Source: Saccharothrix ecbatanensis (GTDB lineage: Bacteria > Actinomycetota > Actinomycetes > Mycobacteriales > Pseudonocardiaceae). Taken from it: a DNA stretch of 64,000 nucleotides. The notes beneath the pieces were generated by a model that had not been told where the DNA came from, searched no databases, and saw only the letters and a list, made by a program, of their open reading frames with translations. Positions within the stretch are counted from its first letter, which is position 1. Each line of letters opens with the position of its first letter. The translations under genes and the position numbers were made by a program. The stretch spans positions 2,046,001 through 2,110,000 of the forward strand of contig NZ_JACHMO010000001.1 of assembly GCF_014205015.1 (NCBI RefSeq), read 5' to 3'. Shown piece by piece: positions 7,391 to 19,237 of this stretch.

Positions 7391-9385
7391 ATGAGTTCCC
7401 TTGTCCGGGACCGCCTCGGCGGGTTCGCGTTCGGCGCCGACTACAACCCCGAGCAGTGGCCGGAGTCGGTGTGGGACGACGACATGGCTCTGATGAAGTC
7501 CGCCGGGGTGACGATGGTGTCGGTCGGCATCTTCGGCTGGGCGGCGGTCGAGGCCACGCCCGGCAGCTACGACTTCGGCTGGGTGGACCGCGTGATGGAC
7601 CGGCTGGCCGCCAACGGGATCGGCGCGTGCCTCGCCACCATGACCGCGTCCCCGCCGCCGTGGCTCGCGCACCGGCACCCGGAGACGCTGCCCCGTCGAG
7701 CGGACGGAACCGTGCTGTCGCCCGGCTCCCGGCAGCACTTCTGCCCGTCCGGCCCGGTGTACCGCGAGCACGCGGCCCGGCTGGTGGAGGCCATCGCGAC
7801 CCGCTACGCCGACCACCCGGCACTGGCCATGTGGCACATCAACAACGAGTACGGCTGCCACGTGCCGGAGTGCTTCTGCGACGTCTCGGCGGCGGCGTTC
7901 CGGTCCTGGCTGGCCGACCGGTACGGCGACGTGGACGCGCTCAACGACGCGTGGTCCACGACGTTCTGGTCGCAGCGCTACGCCGATCTCGCCGAGGTGC
8001 TGCCACCCCGTGCCGCGCCGACGTTCCTGAACCCGGCGCAGGTGCTGGACTACAAGCGGTTCTCCTCCGACGCGCTGCTGGAGTGCTTCCTGATGGAGAA
8101 GGAGATCCTGCGCCGTGCCACTCCGACCGTGCCGGTGACCACGAACTTCGTCGGCGCGTGGCACCGGATCGACGTGACGTCGTGGGCGCCGCACCTGGAC
8201 GTGGTCTCCTACGACTCCTACCCGGACCCGAACGAGCCCGACACGGTGATCCAGGCCGCGTTCATGTACGACCGGATGCGCGCGTTGCACGGCAAGCCGT
8301 GGCTGTTGCTGGAGCAGGCCCCGAGCGCGGTGAACTGGCGTGCGCACAACGCGCCCAAGGCTGTCGGCGAGATGCGGCTGTGGAGCTACCAGGCGGTCGC
8401 GCGCGGCGCGGACGCGATCATGTACTTCCAGTGGCGGCAGTCCCGCGGCGGCGCGGAGCGGTTCCACTCGGCGATGGTGCCGCACGGCGGACCCGAGACG
8501 CGGGCGTACGCCGAGACGGCCGCGCTCGGCGCCGAGCTGGGGCGGTTGGGGCCGGTGCTCGGCAGCACGGTCGACGCGCCGGTGGCGCTGGTGAGCGACT
8601 GGTCGAGCGGCTGGGCGTTGCAGGGCAACGCGCTGCCGTCCGCCGGACTCGTGCAGGAGGAGACCGACTTCGCCCACTACCGCTCGCTGTGGAAGGCGGG
8701 CGTGGCGGTCGACGTGGTGTCGCCGTCGGTGGACCTGAGCCGGTACCGGCTCGTCGTGGTGCCCAACCTGTACGCGGTGGACCTCGACGTCGCCGAACGG
8801 CTGGTCGAGTACGTGCGCGCGGGCGGACACCTCGTGATGTCGTTCTTCTCCGGCATCGTGGACAGCGCCGAACGGGTGCACCTCGGCGGCTACCCCGGAC
8901 CGTTCCGCGAACTCCTCGGCCTCGGCGTGGACGAGTTCTGGCCGCTGCCGCCCGGCGGCACGGTCGCGCTCGACTCCGGCGGCGCCGGCACCCACTGGTC
9001 GGAGTGGATCACCCCGGCCGGCGCGGACGTGCTCGACCGGTTCGCCGACGGTGAGCTCGCGGGAATGCCCGCGATCACCCGGCACGCGTTCGGAGACGGC
9101 GTGGCGACCTACCTCGGGACACGGCCGGACGAGGCGACGATGGCCGACGTGGTCGGCCGTGCGCTCACCGCGGCGGGCGTCACCCCGGTTCTCGAAGGCG
9201 TGCCGGACGGGGTCGAGGTGGTGGAGCGCGGGGGGAACGGTCGGTGGCTGTTCCTGCTGAACCACAACAAGACCGCCGTCACGGTGCCCCTGCCAGCCGA
9301 CGCGGTCGACGTGCTCACCGGCGACGTGCTCGGTGCGGAAGTGGAGCTGGCGGGTCGGGGTGTGGTGGTGGCACGGCTGAGCTGA
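7391..9385 (+). CDS. GH42 beta-galactosidase
   Basis: A 664-aa cytoplasmic enzyme without a signal peptide (ATG 7391 with GAAAGG 11 nt upstream; GTG 7373 is an alternative). It begins with the GH42 hallmark FAFGADYNPEQWP. The acid/base Glu lies in HINNEYGC (E~153), the nucleophile in LLLEQAPSAVNW (E~308), and Cys ~118, 156, 161 and 163 match the zinc cluster of many GH42 enzymes. A trimerisation domain and C-terminal beta domain follow, giving the full family length. It would release terminal galactose from short oligosaccharides after desialylation and import. It is divergent from the lyase operon and shares its operator region, so both are probably induced together. Confidence 0.9.
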   Translation: MSSLVRDRLGGFAFGADYNPEQWPESVWDDDMALMKSAGVTMVSVGIFGWAAVEATPGSYDFGWVDRVMDRLAANGIGACLATMTASPPPWLAHRHPETLPRRADGTVLSPGSRQHFCPSGPVYREHAARLVEAIATRYADHPALAMWHINNEYGCHVPECFCDVSAAAFRSWLADRYGDVDALNDAWSTTFWSQRYADLAEVLPPRAAPTFLNPAQVLDYKRFSSDALLECFLMEKEILRRATPTVPVTTNFVGAWHRIDVTSWAPHLDVVSYDSYPDPNEPDTVIQAAFMYDRMRALHGKPWLLLEQAPSAVNWRAHNAPKAVGEMRLWSYQAVARGADAIMYFQWRQSRGGAERFHSAMVPHGGPETRAYAETAALGAELGRLGPVLGSTVDAPVALVSDWSSGWALQGNALPSAGLVQEETDFAHYRSLWKAGVAVDVVSPSVDLSRYRLVVVPNLYAVDLDVAERLVEYVRAGGHLVMSFFSGIVDSAERVHLGGYPGPFRELLGLGVDEFWPLPPGGTVALDSGGAGTHWSEWITPAGADVLDRFADGELAGMPAITRHAFGDGVATYLGTRPDEATMADVVGRALTAAGVTPVLEGVPDGVEVVERGGNGRWLFLLNHNKTAVTVPLPADAVDVLTGDVLGAEVELAGRGVVVARLS

Positions 9386-9400
9386 ACACGCCGACCGGAG

Positions 9401-9430
9401 GGGGTGGCCGCCCGAACGAGCGGCCACCCC
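9401..9430. terminator. Bidirectional terminator hairpin
   Basis: An 11-bp perfect stem (GGGGTGGCCGC 9401-9411 with its complement at 9420-9430) around an 8-nt loop lies in the gap between the convergent GH42 and sialidase genes. No T-run follows, as is usual in high-GC actinomycetes. Confidence 0.7.
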
Positions 9431-9437
9431 GCGGTCG

Positions 9438-10616
9438 TCACTGCTTCGCAAGCTTGCCCATCGGGATCCGGGTGAACGTGATCGTCTCGTACGACCCCTT
9501 CACCCCGGTCTCGTAGAGCAGACCCACCGTCGCCCCGCCGAGCTGCACGAGGTCGGAGTAGGCGGCCGGGTTGTCGGAGACCACGTGCGCCTGCCGCCAG
9601 GTCCGGCCCTGGTCGGAACTGGCCCGCACGGCCATCGAGCGGCGTGCGGTGGGGTTGGACGGCCCGGAGAACAGCAGCAGGTCGGGGCGCACGGTCTGGA
9701 GGACGCTGCCCTGCACCTTCGGCCCGGTGAGGCCCGCTTGCGGGCGGTACGGGGCGTCCAGCGTCGAGCCGCCGTCGCTGCTCGTCGCGTCGACCCGGGT
9801 CGCCTGCGTGCCCTGGTTGCGGCTGTTGAAGTACAGCCGGCCGTCCGGTAGCTGCGCCACCGTCGTCTCGTTCGACGCGATGCCGGGGTCGGTCCGGTCC
9901 TCGGAGAAGCCGATCCGCCAGGTGTTCCCGCCGTCGTCGCTGATCAGCGAGTGCCCGCCGTAGTACTTCGCCTCGGTGCCGAGGTCGGTCGAACCGGCGG
10001 GCGGCGCGCTGGAGTGGTTGGCCGGCACGACGATGCGCCCGGCGTGCGGCCCCGGTCCGTGCCGCAGCACGATCGCGTGGCCCGGAGCGGTGGCGTACCA
10101 GCGCCAGTCCGCCCGCTTCGCGACCTGGGTGATCTCCCGCTCGGGTGTCCAGGTGCGACCGTCGTCCACGCTGCGCTGGACGAACACGCGCCGTGAGTCC
10201 TCCGGTGACACCGCGCCGGTCATGATCTCCCGCTCGCTGACCCGCCCGTTGCGCGTGGTCAGCAGCACGATGTCGCCGCCGGGCAGCACGACCGGAGCCG
10301 GGTTGCCCGCGGTGGCGTCGCCGTTGTCCGACACCACCGACATCGGCCCCCACGTGCAGCCACCATCGGCGGAACGGCGCAGCACGACGTGGATCGCGCC
10401 GGAGTCGCCCGCGGACTCGACGCGGCCTTCGGCGAACGCCAGCACCTCACCCGAGGCGGCACGCACCACCGCCGGGATGCGGAACGTGTGGTAACCCTCC
10501 GTGCCGGAGGTGTACGGCACGGAGGTGCACTCCTGCGCGGCGGCGGCGAACGGCGCCGGGGCCGTGCTCAACAGGACGATCGCCAGCAGCGATGTTCCGA
10601 TACGACGCAGTCTCAC
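9438..10616 (-). CDS. Secreted GH33 exo-alpha-sialidase
   Basis: A 392-aa exported enzyme. The GTG start at 10616 overlaps the stop of the upstream sialidase gene (GTGA) and has GGGAGG upstream. A Sec signal peptide (about 25 residues, ending AAAA-QE) precedes the catalytic six-bladed propeller. The FRIP motif FRIPAVV supplies an Arg of the carboxylate triad, and four Asp-box-like repeats are visible (SADGGCTW, SVDDGRTW, SDDGGNTW, SSDQGRTW). It removes terminal sialic acids from extracellular glycans. It is the last gene of the six-gene importer-sialidase operon and lacks the lectin-like domain of its neighbour, so the two may prefer different substrates. Confidence 0.88.
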   Translation of the reverse strand: MRLRRIGTSLLAIVLLSTAPAPFAAAAQECTSVPYTSGTEGYHTFRIPAVVRAASGEVLAFAEGRVESAGDSGAIHVVLRRSADGGCTWGPMSVVSDNGDATAGNPAPVVLPGGDIVLLTTRNGRVSEREIMTGAVSPEDSRRVFVQRSVDDGRTWTPEREITQVAKRADWRWYATAPGHAIVLRHGPGPHAGRIVVPANHSSAPPAGSTDLGTEAKYYGGHSLISDDGGNTWRIGFSEDRTDPGIASNETTVAQLPDGRLYFNSRNQGTQATRVDATSSDGGSTLDAPYRPQAGLTGPKVQGSVLQTVRPDLLLFSGPSNPTARRSMAVRASSDQGRTWRQAHVVSDNPAAYSDLVQLGGATVGLLYETGVKGSYETITFTRIPMGKLAKQ

Positions 10617-12517
10617 GGTCGGCCTCCCTGAGTGGTGTGCATCCGGTCGAGCGGCAGGCGCAGCACCTGGCCCTCCGGCACGTCGGCGTTGGTCAGGCGC
10701 ACCCGGTCCAGTTCTGCAGGGGACAGCGCCCGTGTGTAGAGGCGGACTTCGTCCAGCGCGCCCTGCCAGCGCTGGCTGTTGTCCTGCCGTTGACCGATCT
10801 GGAGCTGGAACGGCACCCGCCGGCTGACCGAGCCCGCGACGTCGGGACCGGACGCGACCCGCTCGCCGTCGACCCACAGCAGCAGCTGACCGGCCGACCG
10901 CTGCAACACCACGTGGTGCCACTGCTGGTCGTCGTACGCTTGCGTGGAGACAACGCCGGCGCTGCCGTCCGCCGTGGTCATGCGAGCGACCAGCCGTTGG
11001 TTGCGGGGTTCCGCCCGCAACCACAGTTGCGGCGCGGTAGTGCCCATCCCGCCCAGCCACAGCAGCGACTGGTCGCTCTTCGACGCGCCGTAGCGGATCC
11101 ACGCGGTGTACGTCAGGTCGCCGTCACCGGGCAGATGGGCCGGGTCGTAGGGAACGCGCAGGTAGTCGTCCACGCCGTCCAGGGCGAGACCGCGGTCGAA
11201 CCGCCCCTCGGTCAACGCCGGCCCGCCGAGGACGTAGGCGTCCTTGTTCGTCGTCGACACATCGGGCGTGGTCGGGCCGACTGGGTCGCGCCACCCCAGG
11301 TACTCCTCGTTGAACCGGGCGAACCGGATCTCGTCGCGGGCGTCGACCGCGCCGCCCTCGTACATCAGCCCGATCTCCGTGGAACGCGCTGTCGGCTCGC
11401 TGATCTGCACCATGTCCGAGTAGCCGGACCAGTCGGAGGTGATGCGGGCGCCCTGCTCGGCGGAGTCCCACGTGCGGCCGTTGTCGTAAGAGGAGCGGAT
11501 CATCATCCAACGGCGGCGGTCGGTGTCGGACGGCGCGGAGAACAGGATCCGCTCGGGGTGGCCGATCCGGTCCAGCCGCAGCACCGCGCCCTGCACCACC
11601 GGCGTCACCAGGTCCGGGATCGCCTGGAACGGGGTGCTGAACGACTCGCCGCCGTCCTTGCTGATCGCGAAGCCGCGGTTGCCGATGTCCGTGCCGCCCT
11701 GATCCCGCGCGCCGGCGTAGACCGAGCCGTCGACGAGTTCGGTGACCGTGATCTCCTGCGGCTTCTGGCCGAACGTCCCACCGGCCGGGAACTCGATGGT
11801 GTCGACCGCGCCGACCTGCCACGTCGCGCCGTGGTCGTCGCTGTAGACGAGTGCGGCGGCGTTGGCGACCGACTTGGTGGCGCCGCCGTCGCTGGTCTCG
11901 CCGGACACGCCGAACACGAGCCTGCCGGCGTGCGCACCGCGGGTGAGCTGGATGCCGTGAACCGGGCCGGTGGCGTACCAGAAGTCCCACTCGGGCAACT
12001 TGACCTGCGAGCTGATGTCGACCGGGTCCGACCACGTCAGGCCGTCGTCGTCGCTGTGCTGCACGTGCGGTGTGCGGCTGCACGGCACGCCGCACGGCCC
12101 GTCGTCGGCACGGCCCGCGTTGTAGGTGGTGAACAGGAAGATCCGGCCGGTGGTGCGGTCGACGATCGGCACGGGGTTGCCGTGCGTGTCGCCCTTGCCC
12201 TCGTTCACCAGTTGCACCGGCGACCACGTCAGGCCGCCGTCCGTGGAGCGCTTGAGCACCACGTCGATATCGCCGGTGTCGCCGCAGTTGTCGACGCGGC
12301 CCTCGGCGAACGCCAGCAGCGTGCCATCGGCGCTGCGCACCACCGCGGGAATGCGGAAGCACCGGTAACCCTGTTCCTCGGAAGCCTTGAACAGGACCTG
12401 TTCCTGCAAATAGGGCGCGGCGGAACCCGATTGGGCGGGTTCGGCGGCGGAAGCTTGGGTGAGGCTGATCGCCAACACCCCGGACAACACCACGGACAAC
12501 AGCGCTGTTGCTCTCAT
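10613..12517 (-). CDS. Secreted GH33 sialidase with LamG domain
   Basis: A 634-aa exported sialidase. The ATG at 12517 (AAGGG upstream) opens a signal peptide of ~27 residues (ALLSVVLSGVLAISLTQASA). Residues ~40-400 are the propeller: FRIPAVV motif and Asp boxes STDGGLTW, SDDDGLTW, SDDHGATW, SKDGGESF and SYDNGRTW. Residues ~430-630 form a LamG/concanavalin-like jelly roll (VDDYLRVPYD...YTAWIRYG...WHHVVLQRSAGQLLLWVDGERV), a carbohydrate-binding module common in secreted actinomycete sialidases. It starts 19 bp after the ATPase gene of the importer and is translationally coupled to the second sialidase. Together they feed free sialic acid to the importer. Confidence 0.9.
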   Translation of the reverse strand: MRATALLSVVLSGVLAISLTQASAAEPAQSGSAAPYLQEQVLFKASEEQGYRCFRIPAVVRSADGTLLAFAEGRVDNCGDTGDIDVVLKRSTDGGLTWSPVQLVNEGKGDTHGNPVPIVDRTTGRIFLFTTYNAGRADDGPCGVPCSRTPHVQHSDDDGLTWSDPVDISSQVKLPEWDFWYATGPVHGIQLTRGAHAGRLVFGVSGETSDGGATKSVANAAALVYSDDHGATWQVGAVDTIEFPAGGTFGQKPQEITVTELVDGSVYAGARDQGGTDIGNRGFAISKDGGESFSTPFQAIPDLVTPVVQGAVLRLDRIGHPERILFSAPSDTDRRRWMMIRSSYDNGRTWDSAEQGARITSDWSGYSDMVQISEPTARSTEIGLMYEGGAVDARDEIRFARFNEEYLGWRDPVGPTTPDVSTTNKDAYVLGGPALTEGRFDRGLALDGVDDYLRVPYDPAHLPGDGDLTYTAWIRYGASKSDQSLLWLGGMGTTAPQLWLRAEPRNQRLVARMTTADGSAGVVSTQAYDDQQWHHVVLQRSAGQLLLWVDGERVASGPDVAGSVSRRVPFQLQIGQRQDNSQRWQGALDEVRLYTRALSPAELDRVRLTNADVPEGQVLRLPLDRMHTTQGGRP

Positions 12518-12536
12518 CTGACCCTTTCCGGGAGGT

Positions 12537-13498
12537 CTACAACTCCGGGTGGATACAGCGGTAGGTGTGCCGAGCGGAGCCGCCGGCGTCGACGAGCGCG
12601 GGCAGCTCGGCCGCGCACTCGTCGGTCGCCTTCCAACAGCGGGTGCGGAAGTTGCAGCCACTGGGCGGCGCGGTAGCGGACGGGACAGGGCCGGTGAGCA
12701 CGATCGGCTCCACGGCGTGCAGCAGGCTCGGCGTGGCCGAGAACAGCGCCCGCATGTACGGGTGGTGCGCGGCCTCGGGGACGGCCGCCGCCGGGGCCTC
12801 CTCCACGATGCGGCCCAGGTACATGGTGACGATCCGGTCGCTCATCTTCTTGACGGTCTGGATGTCGTGCGAGATGAAGACCATCGCCAGGCCGAGTCGG
12901 TCACGCAGGTCCACGAGCAGGTTGAGGATCTGGGCCCGCACCGACACGTCCAGCGCCGAGGTCGGCTCGTCGGCCACCAGCAGCGCGGGCCGCAACGCCA
13001 GCGCACGGGCGATCGCGACCCGTTGGCGCTGCCCGCCGGACAGCTGGCCCGGCACCGCGTCCGCGACGCTCTCCGGCAGGCCGACCAACGACATCAGCTC
13101 TCGGACCCGGTCCGCGCGCTGCGCCGGCGTGCCCTCGCGGTGCACGTCCAAGGGATCACGGATGATCTTGGCGACGGCCAGCCGCCGGTTCAGCGCGGTA
13201 GCGGGGTCCTGGAAGATCATGCCGACGTTGCGGCCGAACCCCGCCGCGCGTTCGGCCGACGTCATGTCCCACAACGAGTCGCCCTGGTAGCGCACCGAAC
13301 CCTCGGTGGGCTGTTGCAGCCCGACGACGACCTTGGCCAGCGTCGACTTCCCGCAACCGGACTCGCCGACCACACCGACCGTCTCGCCCGCGTTCAGCAC
13401 GAGGTTGGCGTCGGTCAGCGCGTAGACGTTGTCGTGGCCGAACAGGCGTGCCGACCGGATCCGGTGCACGACGTGCACACCGTCGAGTTCGAGCAGGT

Positions 13499-13502
<4 letters not shown>
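12537..13502 (-). CDS. Dipeptide-type ABC importer ATPase
   Basis: A 321-aa DppF/OppF-type ATPase. The ATG at 13502 overlaps the stop of the permease-ATPase fusion (ATGA). Motifs: Walker A GESGCGKST, Q-loop IFQDPATALNRR, signature LSGGQRQR, Walker B LLVADEPTSALD, switch His ISHDI, and the C-terminal OppD/F extension with Cys residues (GCNFRTRCWKATDEC...YRC) that in relatives binds an Fe-S cluster or metal. It powers the importer together with the ATPase half of the fusion. Context with sialidases suggests a sialic acid or sialo-oligosaccharide cargo, as for the SatABCD-type importer of Haemophilus ducreyi, which belongs to the same superfamily. Confidence 0.88.
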
Positions 13503-15495
<1,993 letters not shown>

Positions 15496-15496
<1 letters not shown>

Positions 15497-16452
15497 CACG
15501 AGTGGCTCCGCAGGCGCGGGTTCGCGATCAGGTAGAGGATGTCGACGATCAGGTTGACCAGCACGAAGCCGACCGCGATCGTGATCACGAAGCCCTGCAC
15601 CTTCGAGCTGTCGCCGTCGTTGACAGCCTGGATCATGTTCTGCCCCATGCCCGGCAGCGCGAACATCGTCTCGATGACCACCGCGCCGCCGAGCAGGTAG
15701 CCGAGCCGCAGACCGAGCACGGTGAGCGGGGTGACCAGTGCGTTGCGCAGCACGTTGCGCCCCACCACGACCACCGGCGGAAGCCCGCCACCACGCGCCG
15801 TGCGCACGTAGTCCTTGTCCAGTTCCTCGACCATGGACGTGCGGATGATGCGGGTCAGTTGGGCGGCCACCGGCAGCGCCAGTGACACCGCGGGCAGCGT
15901 CATCGAGTTCAGCCAGCCGGTGAACGAGTCGTTGATGCTGACGTAGCCGCTGGTGGGGAACAGCCCCTCGCCGACGGCGAGCCACTGCACGAGCAGCAGG
16001 GCGATCCAGAACGCGGGCGCCGCCACACCGGCGAGCGACACGATCCGGATGACCTGGTCGGGCCAGCGGTCCCGGAAGATCGCCGAGATCACCCCGAGCG
16101 GCACCGAGACGACGATGCCGATCACGAGCCCCATCAGGGTCAGCTGGACGGTGAGCGGCAGCGCGGTGGTGATGATGTCCGCCACCGGCTGCTTGGTGAT
16201 CACACTCGTGCCGAAGTCGCCCTGCATCAGCTGCCAGACGAACCTCACGTACTGCACGGGCAACGGGTCGAGCAGACCGTTCTCCCGCCGGAACCGGTCC
16301 AGCTGCTCGTCGGTGGCGTTGGCGCCGTCGAACGCCGCCAGCGCCGGGTCGGTCGGTGAGAACCGCATCACGACGAAGACGAACAGGGTGACGCCGAGGA
16401 GCAGTGGCACCAGGGAGAGGACGCGCCCGAGGAGCATCCGCAGGACGATCAA
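15496..16452 (-). CDS. Dipeptide-type ABC importer permease (DppB type)
   Basis: A 318-aa integral membrane protein with six hydrophobic segments starting LLGRVLSLVPLLLGVTLFVFVVMRF, the DppB family signature N-terminus. The EAA-type cytoplasmic loop is DKDYVRTARGGGLPPVVVVGRNVLRNAL. It pairs with the permease half of the following fusion. It starts 13 bp after the binding-protein stop and is coupled to the next gene by a TGATG overlap. The cargo is inferred from context to be sialic acid or a glycan fragment rather than peptide. Confidence 0.88.
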
Positions 16453-16465
16453 GCGACTCCTCCCG

Positions 16466-18079
16466 TCAGACGACCGGCTTGGCCTGGTTGAGGTTGATCC
16501 CGGGGTAGCCCTGGGCCCGTACGCCCGTCAGCGCCTTCGAATCCCACGCGGTGCCGTTCTGGGTGAAGACGACGGGGTACACGACCGCCTGCTCGGAGAG
16601 CACGTCCAGCGCCTGCTTGGTGAGCGCCTTGCGCTCGGCCTCGTCGGTCACCGATGCGGCCTGGTCCAACAGGCCGAGCAGCGCCTGCGCGTCGGGGCCC
16701 GTCCACTTGGCGTACCTGGGCGCGACGCCCGAGCCCGCGTAGTAGTAGCGGATGAGCAGGTCGGGGTCGTTGCCGAACTGCTCGGCGTTCTGCGTCGTCG
16801 CGACGACCTGGAAGTCGAACCCGCCGTCGAGCTTGGAGAACAACGCCTTGGTGTCCTGCGTGTCCAGTGTGGTCGTGACACCGATGGCGTCCCAACCCTC
16901 CTTGATCACGTTCACGCAGTCGGCGACCAGTGTGGTGTTCGTCGTGGACAAGGTGACCGCCAGGCTGGTCACACCGGCTTGGCGCAACAGGTCACGCGCC
17001 TTGTCCGGGTCGTAGACGAAGTCGTTGACGGCGGGCTGTGACGCCGCAGTCTTCGGGTTGATGAACGAGCTTCCGGCCGTGCCCTTGCCCTTCAGCCCGA
17101 CCTCGATCATCTTCTCGCTGTCGATCGCGTAGTGCAGCGCCTGGCGCACCAGTTTGTTGTCGTACGGCGCGTGCGCGGTGTTGAACATCAGCCACAGGTT
17201 GTTGCCGCCGTCGGTGAACTCGACCGTCCGGCCGTCCTTCTCCAACTGCTCGGCGTTGGCCGCGGGGATGTTCTCCACGATCTGCGCGGCGGGCTTCGCG
17301 CCGGAGATCTTCGCGACCCGCGGCGAAGCCTCCACGATCGAGTTCCACAGCATCTTCTTGTACACGGCCGGTCGCGGGCCGTTGTAGTCGTCGAACCGCT
17401 CGAACCGGGTGTGCGACAGCGGCGCCTGCTCGACCACCTTGTACGGGCCGGAGCCGACCACCTTGCCGGACACCGCGTCCTGCCACTTGCCCTCGAAGAC
17501 GTGCTTGGGCACGATCTTGACGGTCTGGAGGCGTTGCAGCACGTAGGGGAAGGGTTTGATCAGGACGAACTCGACGGTCCTGTCGTCGACCTTCCTGACT
17601 TCCTTCAGCCAGCTCGCGAGGAACGTGCGGACCAGGACGTTCTCCGTCGGGTCCAAGGCCCTGGCGTAGGTGAACACCACGTCGTCCGCGGTGACCGGCT
17701 GCCCGTCGTGCCACTTGGCGCCGTCGCGCAACTCGAACTTGAAGCTGGTGCCGTCGACGTCGGCGGGCAACTCCTTGGCCAGACCCGCGTACGGCTCGCG
17801 GCTGACCTGGTCACCTTCCACAAGGGACTCGTAGCAGTGCAGGATGGCGGCCATCGAGAACGCCGACGCCGTCTGCAACGGGTCCCACGTCTGGTTGTTG
17901 CCGTAGCCGACCACCGCGGTGATCTCCTCGGCGGAGTTGCCGGTGGAATTGGTCGAGGCGGGCCCGCCGCACGCGGCGAGCGTGGACGAGAACGCGGTGG
18001 CGACGCCGGCGAGGCCGGTGAAGCGCAACATGTCCCGCCGACTGAATGACTGACCGGATCCGGGTCGAGTCTTGGACAC
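16466..18079 (-). CDS. Extracellular solute-binding lipoprotein, family 5
   Basis: A 537-aa binding protein of the DppA/OppA (SBP_bac_5) family. The GTG at 18079 is chosen because AGGAGG sits 5-6 nt upstream (18085-18090); a GTG at 18106 would add nine residues. The N-terminus has a twin-arginine motif (SFSRRDMLRFTGL) followed by lipobox LAAC, so the protein is probably exported folded by Tat and lipidated. Family features include the EITAVVGYGNNQTWDPLQTASAF opening and the WHDGQPVTADDVVFTYARALDP segment. It is the first gene of the importer-sialidase operon and its promoter region holds operator B. Confidence 0.88.
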   Translation of the reverse strand: MSKTRPGSGQSFSRRDMLRFTGLAGVATAFSSTLAACGGPASTNSTGNSAEEITAVVGYGNNQTWDPLQTASAFSMAAILHCYESLVEGDQVSREPYAGLAKELPADVDGTSFKFELRDGAKWHDGQPVTADDVVFTYARALDPTENVLVRTFLASWLKEVRKVDDRTVEFVLIKPFPYVLQRLQTVKIVPKHVFEGKWQDAVSGKVVGSGPYKVVEQAPLSHTRFERFDDYNGPRPAVYKKMLWNSIVEASPRVAKISGAKPAAQIVENIPAANAEQLEKDGRTVEFTDGGNNLWLMFNTAHAPYDNKLVRQALHYAIDSEKMIEVGLKGKGTAGSSFINPKTAASQPAVNDFVYDPDKARDLLRQAGVTSLAVTLSTTNTTLVADCVNVIKEGWDAIGVTTTLDTQDTKALFSKLDGGFDFQVVATTQNAEQFGNDPDLLIRYYYAGSGVAPRYAKWTGPDAQALLGLLDQAASVTDEAERKALTKQALDVLSEQAVVYPVVFTQNGTAWDSKALTGVRAQGYPGINLNQAKPVV

Positions 18080-18448
18080 CGGGCCTCCTGACTGTGTGTG
18101 CTTCACCGCAGGACGATTCGACTACCCCGTAGGACATGGGACGTCCTATGACCTGCAAAACCATAGGGTGAGATCGCGAGGAGGTCAAGACCTTGGACGC
18201 ACGGACGAAACGTGCTGGTCACGCACCGGACACGGTGTCGTCGGGTGTCAATTCGCGCGCGGCGCGCAGGTGCTGGGGCCGCACCGGTGACCTGCCCAGA
18301 GGGTGCCACAGCCGTCGATGTCCCGTGGGATCAGACCTTCTCGACGTGACTGGGAGTAGTGGTGCGGTGGCAGGACGTGCAGTCCGTTGCCTGGAGCCAG
18401 TCGGGTGTGCGCGGTGACGACTGGCGGATTCCCGGGTGGGTCGGTGGG
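18080..18448. other. Intergenic region upstream of the importer operon
   Basis: This 369-bp gap holds the importer promoter region, the ribosome site at 18085-18090 and operator B at 18133-18152. Between ~18200 and 18448 I see no convincing coding frame, tRNA or strong hairpin; the short open frames there are unrelated on both strands and lack ribosome sites. Confidence 0.5.
18133..18152. promoter_or_regulatory. Operator B, upstream of importer-sialidase operon
   Basis: The site reads GACAT-GGGACGTCCT-ATGAC and agrees with operator A (7338-7357) at 17 of 20 bases. It is also embedded in a second symmetry, TAGGAC-N7-GTCCTA (18131-18149). It lies 54 bp before the GTG of the binding-protein gene, a position suited to repression. 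Confidence 0.7.
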
Positions 18449-19234
18449 TCAGCGCGGTGAGCGGCGGGCGCGTTCGACCTCGGCCAGGTCGGCCGGGGTG
18501 ACCAGGCGGACCTCGGCGGCACGGCGGGCGATGGCGAAGCGGGTGTTCTGCTTGCGGGCGGCGTCCTCGGTGGTGAAGGGGTTGGCGTCCGGACCGAAGG
18601 CGACGGCGGCGATGACGCGCAGCGCGTCGTCCACCCGCTGGGGGCGGATGAGGTTCCAGGCGTAGCCGTGCCAGGCGAGCACCCGGTCGTGGATCTCGCG
18701 GTTCGACGGCGGGCGGGGGTAGTCGTCGGCCCCCGTCAGCCAGGGCTCGCACAGGGCCAGCGCCACGTACCACTCGCGGGAGTGCCGGGGCAGCATGGGG
18801 CTCGCCGCCGTCGGGTCGCCTGCCTGCCCTCCGTGGATAGCGGGCTCGCGTGGCTCGACCGCGACCACGACGTCCACGTCGATCCGGAGATCGGCCCCGC
18901 TCTGCTTGCCGCGCAGCAGAAGCAGCTGGTTCTCCCCGGCGTCGAGGGTGACGGTCGCGCCCTTCGACACGACCACCCGCCGCGCGCCGCCCGGGGCGTC
19001 GAACAGGCTCGAGAGCTGGGCCTCGCTCGCGCCCGACCAGTGCAGCGTCGCCGTCTCGCCGGTCACCGTGAGCGTGCCGACGAGGCGGGACACGTGCGGG
19101 GCGCAGCCGGGCAGCGCCAGCGCGAGGTCACCCGCGCCGCCGACCTGGTGCGGGGCGCGGCCGAAAGCCAGCCGCCCGCCCGGGTACAGCACGGTGGTGG
19201 GGATGTCCGGGCCGCGCACGACGACGTGGAGCAT
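18449..19234 (-). CDS. FHA-like domain protein paired with kinase
   Basis: A 261-aa protein starting 3 bp after the kinase stop, so the two are co-translated. Residues ~1-115 look like an FHA-type beta sandwich, with a polar strand pattern and conserved-looking LAFGRAP and CAPHVSRLVGTL in the positions of the FHA GR and SxxH motifs. A linker with Pro follows. The C-terminal ~110 residues (NREIHDRVLAWHGYAWNLIRPQRVDDALRVIA) resemble a small helical DNA-binding or adaptor domain found behind FHA domains in actinomycete kinase operons. It is probably the phosphothreonine-reading partner or substrate of the neighbouring kinase; the DNA-binding idea is weak. Confidence 0.65.
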   Translation of the reverse strand: MLHVVVRGPDIPTTVLYPGGRLAFGRAPHQVGGAGDLALALPGCAPHVSRLVGTLTVTGETATLHWSGASEAQLSSLFDAPGGARRVVVSKGATVTLDAGENQLLLLRGKQSGADLRIDVDVVVAVEPREPAIHGGQAGDPTAASPMLPRHSREWYVALALCEPWLTGADDYPRPPSNREIHDRVLAWHGYAWNLIRPQRVDDALRVIAAVAFGPDANPFTTEDAARKQNTRFAIARRAAEVRLVTPADLAEVERARRSPR

Positions 19235-19237
19235 GGT

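Noticed and set aside
7292..9451. Upstream extension of the lyase frame across the GH42 gene (total 1024 residues)
   Set aside because: The extra ~720 residues are a low-complexity shadow of the GH42 gene; the lyase has its own TTG start with a ribosome site at 7291.
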